A DNA stretch of 64,000 nt, taken from Trileptium ribeirensis. Taxonomy: Eukaryota; Nematoda; Enoplea; Enoplida; Thoracostomopsidae. The stretch lies in NCBI GenBank assembly GCA_030248225.1, contig JASANE010028053.1:1-64000 (forward strand), read 5' to 3'. The notes below the pieces were generated by a model. It was not told the origin of the DNA. It made no database searches and worked only from the letters and a program-made list of their open reading frames with translations. This document shows, piece by piece, positions 56,618-64,000 of the stretch; the first letter of the stretch is position 1, and each line of letters starts with the position of its first letter. A program made the position numbers and the translations under genes.

Positions 56618-57800
56618 CAGGGAATAACCGGATCCGAAATTTACCGGAACCGGAACCAGCAACCGGAACCGTCCATTTAAACCGGAACCGGAACCTGGTT
56701 TTCGAAATTTATATATAGTAAAACATATGATGGAAGAAATGAAGGTATAGTGGATTTAAAATGCATTAAAAATAACTTACATTAAACTTAATGTATCGCG
56801 ATGATATTATTGCCTTTCTGAAACTATAAAGAGACCGAGGAAGCTAATAATGTTTATTTATCGATCAAATATGTCGGTTTTTGGACATTCAGAGCAAAAA
56901 ATGCCTTCCACTATACACCACTGCGTATACTGCGTCAAATCGAATGTGCTTACAAAGCTTGGAGCGTAGAATACACACTTTCGCTCTGTCTCCAGTCGGC
57001 TCCCTTTACTACACATACGTTTGTTGCATGTTCTTCTGTAGGAAACTTAAAATTATTGGTTTATATGATTCTAAGAGAAAATAATAGATAGAAGGTAATT
57101 TTCTTCCCAATGGTCAGGGACACTGTTTAGGCTAGTGCCCGTAAGTTTTGGACAAACAGTGCCCGTAAGTTAGATGATAATGATGATAACTTTCTAATCA
57201 GAATGCTTTAAATGAGACACACTGTGATGCTGCTCGCACAGTTTCAATAAATACAGTTCTTTGCCAAGAAAGCAGTTTCTAGCTGCGTTGCAGATAACGT
57301 TAGTTTACTTCAATTTAGACTGATTTACCAAGTTTACAAGCGCACTGGTGGGCGCTTGACCCAATTTATGTTAGCCAAGCATACCCTAAGTGCTTCTGCG
57401 TAAGCCATACTCTGTTACCGAGTTGGACCGATTTAATTCAAACGTATTCCACAGACTTCTGGATGTGTAAAATAGCTGCTACAAGCACCGACCTGACTTG
57501 ACTTAACAAACTCCTGCAGGTTATTATGAAAAATTCCTGCTCTAATTATGTGCCCTACTTTCGTTTCACGCGGCAAATTGGTTAGTTAATCTTTTCTTTT
57601 GCTTGGTTGTATTGGAGCTTGATCATTGTATAATATATATTACATATGTTTGGATTACAGGATAAGCAAAAACGTGGAAAAATTCAAACAAAATTTTTAA
57701 ACCGGAATTCCCGTTCCAGTATGGTTTTTGCCCTTTGCCGGAAGCGCAACCGGAACACGATTTTCGCCAGAACCGTAACCGGAATTCCGGTTACTCCCTG
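56618..57800 (+). mobile_element. hAT-like non-autonomous element, copy E, inserted in G3 gag
   Basis: A 1183-bp element from CAGGGAATAACCGGATCC to GGTTACTCCCTG. Flanks AATACGAT (56610-56617) and AACACGAT (57801-57808) match at 7 of 8. The gag heptad text resumes directly after it (AATCGAGTGCAAGCCAATGC). The shared 67-codon frame is at 56881-57084. Internally it has a small duplication (AGTGCCCGTAAGTT, about 57134-57172). Confidence 0.93.
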
Positions 57801-57808
57801 AACACGAT

Positions 57809-58540
57809 ATAAATCGAGTGCAAGCCAATGCAAATCAAACACGATTCGCTATAAGTAACGAACAAATCGGTGCAAGTCAATCTGTGAATGCATGGAACCA
57901 AACACAAGCATCAGCGAATGGATCAAGAGACTCAAAGAAAGATTCGACGTGTCGAAGACGCTGACAAATTATATGAATTAGTTGCAAAGGTTACGACAAA
58001 CGGGAACGGTAAAAGATTTCGTGGACGGCTTACGTGTACGCAGCACGACATCTAACCGTGAAAGGCATAGCAGATTCAATTGTCGAAGAAGTCTTCAAGT
58101 CCGCGTTGATCACAGAATCAAATGACGAAATCCAAAATCGATTATGCGCGACGAAAGAAGAGACTTTCGCGACATTGACGGAGAAGGCGGAAGCAGTCGC
58201 GAACTTGGATCAACAGATGAACCAAGGATTGTGAAGTACAAGGGAATAACGACCGAGATACAGAGAAATCCAATCGAATCGACCGAGTTAACCGAACACA
58301 AATCTAACAAGATCAAACATAGGCTAACAAGCGATGCGGCCGAGATTACAAAGACCGCAAGAGCACTGGCGTCCGCAACTCGTGGAACAATCAACCAACA
58401 CAACTATATACGTCAACCACAACAACAACAAGTCATGCAATCGTTGATGATTCCGATACCAGTGATGCCAACACAAAGCTGTACGAGCTATCAAGAACCG
58501 GTGCAACCATGTTATGGTCCTACGGGAATATAGCAAGCGA
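57809..58540 (+). pseudogene. Ty3/gypsy copy G3: capsid-like gag region
   Basis: Frames contain RLKERFDVSKTLTNYMN, then LQRLRQTGTVKDFVDGLRV (about 57930-58040), a typical capsid pattern (L..RF....Y...L..L.Q.GTV.DFV). ESNDEIQNRLCATKEETFAT follows (58110-58170), then a Gln/Arg-rich tail (58144-58533) with QPQQQQVMQS. At least two frame changes separate these parts. They align with G1 33414-32929 on the other strand. Confidence 0.8.
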
Positions 58541-59026
58541 TACCCCGGGTAATGTAACCCGGTGCAAGTACCGCAGCAAACAACGCAACATCAAATAAAT
58601 TGGCAGCAACAACAACAAAGAATCTCCATATCGGCGGCAAATCAACAGGAGCAAAATAGACAAACGCTGACCAATTAAACATCACTAAAATGCAACAATT
58701 ACGGGAGATTGAGCCATAAAAAAGAACAATACTACCTAATTAACGCAGGACAAAGCTCCAAGAAGAATACGAACAGAAAATCAACAATAAAATTACAATC
58801 GATACAGAATCTTAGGTACTAATCCGATCGAATCCACAAAATGAAAGAATGAACAATCAACCGACGAAATAAAGCGGAGTATTACAAAGAAAAATGTTCA
58901 AAAAGCGATAAGGAAAATTACAGATATATCGGCAGAAGAAAAAGAACAATTCGTAGCAGTGAATCAAGTACATAGAATAGAACAAGATGAACCATGTACT
59001 GATCCAACAGTACTGTCAAGATACTA
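58541..59026 (+). pseudogene. Ty3/gypsy copy G3: gag end and start of pol, before the insertion
   Basis: At about 58690-58735 the frame KCNNYGRLSHKKEQYY stands where a CCHC zinc knuckle (CxxCxxxxHxxxxC) is expected, with the second and last Cys both Tyr. Further on, EEKEQFVAVNQVHRIEQDEP, then CTDPTVLSRY matches G1 32605-32560 and stops at the target TA (59025-59026). Confidence 0.7.
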
Positions 59027-59127
59027 TAGTCGCCCGACCGAAAAAAATCACCTGAAATTTGTCCGAAAAAAATCACCCCACTAGTCGCTCTATCGCACAC
59101 GACAGCCGACTCAAGCCGCCTCTATAA

Positions 59128-60930
59128 ATGAAGCGGGATTTCTACTATCAACACTGCGTAAAACTAAGATCATTGAGCTGTTTGTCCAGAGATATTGATG
59201 TAGATGCGAAATCATTCTGGAGATACGTTAATTCCAGTTTGAAAAGTAAGCCCTGTATTGACCCGTTTCGTCGCCAGGACCAGACTTTCACCCAGAGTAA
59301 TTTTGGAGCTGCCGAAATACTTGCTGATCATTTTGAAAGTGCCGATGTAGACGAATCTCAGTTTGATCATGACTGCCATCCTCGAACCCAGGCAAGGCTT
59401 TCTCACGTGGTGTTTTCGCAAAATGCTGTAACGAAGGCTATCGACAAAATGAAACCGTTCTCCGCTCCTGGGCCAGATTCAATTCCTCCTGTCGTACTGA
59501 AGTCGTGCAAGTCAACTCTGGTACCAATATTGTGTAATCTATTTGATGGTTTAATGTCAACTTCTTCAGTGCCGAACGACTGGAAAGCTGCCAATGTAGT
59601 ACCAATCCATAAACAAGGCTCTGTTCATGACCCAGCAAATTTTAGGCCTATCAGCCTAACTAGCTGTGTAGGCAAGGTCATGGAAACTGTCGTTGCCGAC
59701 TGTCTTGTGAAACGTGCCACATCTAATAACTTGTTCTCTTGCAGCCAATTTGGTTTTAGGTCTGGTCGTTCCTGTATGCTTCAACTACTTGAATACTTAG
59801 ACTGGGTCGTCTCTGTGATCAATGATCGAGACTGTGTAGATGTTGTTTACCTCCATTTCTGCAAAGCTTTTGATAGGGTGCCCCGATGTCGATTAATTAG
59901 TAAACTTAAAGCGCACGACGTATCTGTAAATCTCCTCAAATGGATTGACTGTTTTCTGACTAATCGAACACAAAACGTTGTCGTGAACATGTCTTCCTCT
60001 AGGACGATCAGGGTAACGAGTGGTGTACCCCAAGGTAGCGTCCTTGGTCCTGTTTTATTTCTGTACTACATAAACGATATAGACGATATTGTTTCTGGCG
60101 CTATCCGCAAATTTGCCGATGACACAAAAATCATGCGACGCATTCATATGTCCGAGCCATGTTTACAAATTCTCGACACCATAGATATGCAACTCGACCT
60201 AAATAGCTTGGCTGAATGGGGTGATAAATGGTTGATGGAATTTAACGTCGATAAATGCGCATGTCTTCATTTCGGTCACAACAATCCGTCAAAAAACTAC
60301 TCCATTCAAGGCAACGCAATTCCTAATAGTTTGTTCGAAAAAGATCTCGGTGTAATCATGTCTGCTAATCTTAAATTCTCCAGACATTGTACTGCTGCTG
60401 TTCGCAAGGCTGAGTTTGTTGGGTATTGCATCCGCCGTTCCATTCAATTCATGTCTAAACCAATCACTAAACTTTTTAAGCCGTTGATTCGTCCACACCT
60501 TGAATATGCTTCGTCTGTGTGGTGCCCCCACTACGTGCGCGACAAGAACGTAATCGAAGCCGTACAGCGTCGAGCTACCAAATTATACCGTCCTACTCGA
60601 CATTTGTGTTACGAAGATCGTTTACAGCATTTGGGACTACAAAAGCTCGAAACTAGACGATATAGGTCCGACCTTATTCTAATCTACAAGCTTTTTCATG
60701 GACTGGTTGATCTCCCTGTATCACGCTTCTTTAATCTTGACATTGATGCACGTCTTCGGGGTCACAATTTCAAACTCAAACCTCGATTCACTCCAAGACT
60801 GGATGCTGCACGATATACGTTTGCTTATAGAGCAATCAACGCCTGGAATAATCTTCCCTGGGATGTAGTTAACGCCCCGAATCTTGCCTCATTTAAGCGA
60901 TTGCTCCGCGACTCAGGCACCTTGCAGTAA
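59128..60930 (+). CDS. Non-LTR (CR1/jockey-like) reverse transcriptase, 600 codons, 5'-truncated
   Basis: The longest ORF in the window and uninterrupted. Residues 26-75 are the usual linker before the RT (KSFWRYVNSSLKS, AAEILADHF). RT motifs follow: SAPGPDSIPPVVLKS (112-126), FRPISLTSCVGKVME (172-186), motif A YLHFCKAFDRVP (241-252), motif B TSGVPQGSVLGP (297-308) and motif C KFADDTKIMR (328-337). The C-terminal part is typical of the clade (IRPHLEYASSVWCPH; AINAWNNLPWDVVNAP). Motif A normally has Asp at the position of His243 (codon CAT, 59854-59856), a catalytic metal ligand, so activity is doubtful. The apurinic-type endonuclease that precedes RT in full LINEs is missing, and TAA directly precedes the ATG. 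Confidence 0.92.
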   Translation: MKRDFYYQHCVKLRSLSCLSRDIDVDAKSFWRYVNSSLKSKPCIDPFRRQDQTFTQSNFGAAEILADHFESADVDESQFDHDCHPRTQARLSHVVFSQNAVTKAIDKMKPFSAPGPDSIPPVVLKSCKSTLVPILCNLFDGLMSTSSVPNDWKAANVVPIHKQGSVHDPANFRPISLTSCVGKVMETVVADCLVKRATSNNLFSCSQFGFRSGRSCMLQLLEYLDWVVSVINDRDCVDVVYLHFCKAFDRVPRCRLISKLKAHDVSVNLLKWIDCFLTNRTQNVVVNMSSSRTIRVTSGVPQGSVLGPVLFLYYINDIDDIVSGAIRKFADDTKIMRRIHMSEPCLQILDTIDMQLDLNSLAEWGDKWLMEFNVDKCACLHFGHNNPSKNYSIQGNAIPNSLFEKDLGVIMSANLKFSRHCTAAVRKAEFVGYCIRRSIQFMSKPITKLFKPLIRPHLEYASSVWCPHYVRDKNVIEAVQRRATKLYRPTRHLCYEDRLQHLGLQKLETRRYRSDLILIYKLFHGLVDLPVSRFFNLDIDARLRGHNFKLKPRFTPRLDAARYTFAYRAINAWNNLPWDVVNAPNLASFKRLLRDSGTLQ

Positions 60931-61398
60931 CGTCGTTTTTGCTGCCTGTTGTTTTTGTGTTTGCTTCCAGCCATGCTGCTCTGTTTCAACGTAGTCGATA
61001 TGTTCAATACACTCGAACGTGAACAGCCGACTACGGCTGATGTGTGGCCATTCACAATCAATTGGTTACATCTCATTGACAATTCTAGGTGGCCACACCT
61101 AGGTAATTCAGGTAATTTGCCCAGGATATACATCAGCCCAAACCAAGCCACCTAAATTATGACGAAAAAAAATTCAGTACACCCTTTGCGAATTTCATCT
61201 CTCCGGATCCCAGAATACGCCCTGAGGTTAAATGTAGTTTTTGCTGTTAATGAAATCTGTTTAAAAATTAAACTTAGATTTTTTATAATTGCTGTTCGTA
61301 GTTACGAGCTGATTTTTTTCGGACACTTCGGATGAACTATGGACCGAAAAAAATCAGCAGTCTGTAGTATCCGATTTTAATTTTTAGGCATTGATAGT
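60931..61398 (+). other. LINE 3' region and outer element sequence
   Basis: No poly(A) or obvious microsatellite tail marks the LINE end. A possible junction is ATGACGAAAAAAAATTCAG at about 61160-61178, which resembles CCGAAAAAAATCACC at 59065-59079 and could be a target duplication of the LINE. 61310-61360 contains a hairpin-like pair (CTGATTTTTTTCGG and CCGAAAAAAATCAG). Confidence 0.45.
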
Positions 61399-62272
61399 TG
61401 AATTCGACTCCACTCGCGAGCGAAGCGAGAATTTTCAATTTTGGCTCTGGATGGGGGGTTGAGGAGGTCCTGTCTGTGTGTCTGTCGCACCTGGATCTCG
61501 ATAACGGTTGGGCGGATTTTGATGCAAGATAGCTCATTAGAACCGCAATGGCCGATTTAGGTGTAGTGACGGAGCCCGATTTTTGAATTTTTTCCCGTGG
61601 GAAAACTTATGGGGCAAAATGACATCATTTTGGCCCATTTTGCGGGCACCCCTCCAGTTTTGGCGACTTTTCTCAATAAGTAAACGAAGAATCTGCAAAC
61701 TAATAGGCCTGTTCCATGTAGCTTTACCAGGGCTTTCCAATGATATATAACAAGTTTTTCAACTACTTCCCAATCTGGAGTCTATAATCTTATAGTTGGC
61801 GCCAAATTTTATGTTTGGTGAAAAGTCGTGGGAAATGCACTAAATGTGTACTTATTATTGGTTTTAGTGTCGGATATGGGATTTTCTGGGCTGATTGCGA
61901 GTGTCAAAAATATTGTGTAGCAAATATTTTTCACACTTCTGCTTCATACTTGGTATGAAAAATGAGATTTTTCTCAAGTGTCGGTTTGAATTCTTTAACG
62001 TTCTTTTCACGGTCAATTTAGGGTTTTATTGAATTAAATTGTTAGTTGATTGTTTTTGTACTCGTTGTATGATGTTTTGTCAACTGCATACGTTGGATAT
62101 CAAAAGAGGCGGGCGTAACTATGACTCATCACTCACGGTTTATATAATCCTGCATCTGTGTGCTGTGTGTAGGCTTTGTTTGTGTGTGCTTTCAATCACA
62201 ACAGACTTCGGGGGATTGTTCTCACCACTCCAATTCTGGCTCGCGAGCGTCATTAGTTACAAGGTTATATAT
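61399..62272 (-). repeat. Dispersed repeat R, copy 2 (inverted relative to copy 1)
   Basis: Reverse complement of 25871-26916 with scattered differences and some deletions (874 against 1046 bp). It carries GCGAGCGAAGCGAG at 61416-61429 just inside one end, where copy 1 has only a shortened form. The 66-codon minus-strand frame here shares MSYLASKSAQPLSRS with a frame in copy 1, but the flanking reading differs, so coding is unlikely. Confidence 0.85.
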
Positions 62273-62581
62273 TAGTGTTAAATGGATACAAAAGACTGAT
62301 ATTAAACGCATTATATTTTTGTTTGAGCGATGGACTAATTGCGAAAAAGTTGTGATTTTTTTTCGGAGTGGTTGATTTTTTTTCGGATTTAGTGTCCGAA
62401 AAAAATCACTAAATTTTGGCGATATTCGTTAAATACACCGTTTATTCGAATAAAATAACATTTAGAATATGTATATTTAAGTCCAAACATATGTCCAAAC
62501 TCATAGAAACGTCACAATTAGAATGTACAGAAACAGTAAATCAAATTTTTATTTTGTGATTTTTTGGGTCGGGCGACTATA

Positions 62582-62950
62582 TATGGATACGTGCCTAGAA
62601 GGGGACAAGAAACTCCGAGGCTAGTCGCTACTATATCACAAATAACAATCATCAGTTAAGAACAATATGAAAAGCGTTTTAGTCACTTGCCGCTGAATGA
62701 AACGGCATTATGCCGGTAGCGTTCAATGGAGATTTAATAGAAGGAGTGATGGGCTAGTTTTTCATGCCGGTCCACTTAGAAAAGAAAGTTCGAAATATAC
62801 GATTCATCGTAATCCGAAATATCTCAAAGATTGCGATATACGGGCACGACTTCCTAGCAGCCTTCGAATTAGTAATTGATTATCGACAATTAAGAATCGT
62901 TATGAATGGGAGACGACAACCGCATAGAGTTGTGCAAATGCTCATGTAAT
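62582..62950 (+). pseudogene. Ty3/gypsy copy G3: protease, after the insertion
   Basis: Resumes MDTCLEGDKKLRG directly at the insertion boundary, then a TAG and a decayed SQITIIS-like stretch where the catalytic Asp triplet should be. The 61-codon frame 62764-62949 contains FIVIRNISKIAIYGHDFL and IDYRQLRIVMNGRR, matching the C-terminal half of gypsy proteases (..IGxDFL..). Several stops and shifts. Confidence 0.75.
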
Positions 62951-64000
62951 GAAGCCATGGTCAGCGAAGTTTTTCGAAACCAAATAGTGGAGTCATTAGT
63001 GAATACCAGCAACGGTCTAGCGATCCCAAACAGTATCGTGAAAGTAAAGAACGGTAACATTACAATACCGCTATGTTGTTGAGATAGAAATAATCGAAGA
63101 TCAATGAATCAATCGTTTGCATGAAAAGTAGAAGAGAAAATCGTAGGCACTGTAGTTGATGAAGAAATAGCACAAAGAGGAATCGATCGGTTTGAACGCG
63201 CAAGTAGAACGCTTTATTCAAACCACAGTCGAAAAGCCAGTACAACAACCACTGACTGTGGTACCTACCGTACGTGGAACGAAACGAAGCGAGCAAACAA
63301 GTGCAAGAAATTTTGGATCAAGGAGTAATAAAACGATCGTACAGTCCATGGGCATCGCCTGACTACCAAGAAAGACGGACCAAAAAGATTCTGTGCTGAC
63401 TACAGAATGCTGAACTCAATCACAAAGCGTGGTAGTTTCCCGTTACCAGGAATCGACGAAATGTTGGATGCCTTACGCGGTCCAAAACACTTCTCAACAT
63501 TAGATCTCAAGTCGGGTTATTGGCAAAAACCGATGAACGAGCAAGACAAAGAAAAGATTGCATTTATCTGTCACGATGGGCTGTTCAAATTCAACGTTAT
63601 GCCTTTCGGGTTGACGAATGCAGCACATGCAACATTTCAAAGAATGATGCAGTTAGACTTGCCGGGTCTCCTGATGGAATCATGAATATGGTACCTTGAC
63701 GACATCATAATCTTCTTAACGTACGTAATATTGGAACCATTTGTACGACATCAGCCAAATACTGCAACGTCTCAGAGAAGCAAGCCTTAAAGCGAAAAGT
63801 TCAAAGTGCGGATTTCTAAAAGAAGAAATTCCGTTTCAGTGATACGTCATATCGAACAAACGAATATCAACGGATTTAGGAGAAATGGAGTAAATACAAA
63901 ATTTTTTAAAACCCAAAACGATAACCCTACTCATAAACTTTTTGGGTTAACCAGATACTATAGACAATTCGTACCCTATTATGGAACGATAGCGGCACCG
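62951..64000 (+). pseudogene. Ty3/gypsy copy G3: reverse transcriptase, running off the window
   Basis: ERNEASKQVQEILDQGVI and RSYSPWASP (about 63275-63360) are the RT N-terminal motifs. The 92-codon frame 63407-63685 has MLDALRGPKHFSTLDLKSGY (motif A, Asp retained) and FGLTNAAHATFQRMM (motif B). After an in-frame TGA, YLDD (63692-63703) is intact, unlike in G1. A frameshift near 63830-63900 leads to the connection domain (RYYRQF, PYYGTIAA) at the window end. RNase H and integrase, if present, lie beyond 64000. Confidence 0.88.

Larger units (their letters stand above)
59027..62579 (+). mobile_element. Composite inverted-repeat element carrying an RT ORF
   Basis: A 3553-bp unit with terminal inverted repeats TAGTCGCCCGACC(G/C)A6-7TCAC, 24-25 bp with one mismatch and one A-tract difference, flanked by TA. 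Removing it and one TA leaves GATACTATATGGATACG, which matches the uninterrupted in-frame sequence of copy G1 (GATGCTATATCGATACG), so the ends are exact. CGAAAAAAATCAC recurs near both ends and inside (about 59042, 59066, 61312, 61356, 62358, 62377, 62398). The content is a LINE-type RT ORF and repeat R. No transposase is seen, and TA alone suggests but does not prove Tc1/mariner-like mobilisation. Confidence 0.85.

Noticed and set aside
59128..60930. RT ORF as a telomerase, retron or other domesticated host RT
   Set aside because: Motifs and the C-terminal region (LEYASSVWCPH, AINAWNNLPWDVVNAP) are those of CR1/jockey-type LINEs.

Overview
This is an intron-rich, AT-rich, transposon-dominated stretch of a eukaryotic nuclear genome. 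It is most likely an invertebrate animal, because an animal-type SLC35B1 gene is interrupted by kilobase introns and hAT, Penelope, Ty3/gypsy and CR1/jockey-type LINE elements sit side by side. The species cannot be named from the sequence. I see no operons, CRISPR arrays or bacterial genes.

Host gene. Four exons of an SLC35B1-type nucleotide transporter lie on the minus strand (28515-28337, 16815-16718, 14960-14833, 6922-6731). Splice sites and phases join exactly. They encode roughly the first half of the protein. The C-terminal exons were not found and may lie left of base 1. The introns hold hAT copies, a 1-kb dispersed repeat and several short tandem arrays.

Mobile DNA, left to right: a decayed Penelope-like element (1560-2825) with RT and GIY-YIG remnants; a non-autonomous hAT-like family with CAGGGAGTAACC termini and subterminal CCGGAA/TTCCGG hexamers (seven copies or fragments, three with perfect 8-bp target duplications); three copies of one Ty3/gypsy family, G1 (minus, 30738-34430), G2 (minus, about 36900-47695, with LTR-like blocks) and G3 (plus, about 54110 to beyond the window end); and a fragment of a second gypsy lineage at 52716-52873. 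G1, G2 and G3 serve as each other's empty sites and date the insertions: a PIF/Harbinger-like MITE in G2 (43987-44314, TSD TTA) and a 3.55-kb inverted-repeat element in G3 (59027-62579, TSD TA).

The most unusual object is that 59027-62579 element. It has near-perfect 24-25 bp terminal inverted repeats, subterminal copies of CGAAAAAAATCAC, an uninterrupted 600-codon LINE-type reverse transcriptase and a copy of a repeat also present at 25871-26916. The RT ORF is open throughout, but the motif A catalytic aspartate is a histidine. The simplest reading is a DNA transposon carrying a 5'-truncated LINE; an RT-bearing mobile composite is the alternative.

Nearly all other sequence is intron or intergenic DNA with low-copy tandem repeats (period about 145-235 bp) and short ORFs that I could not assign.
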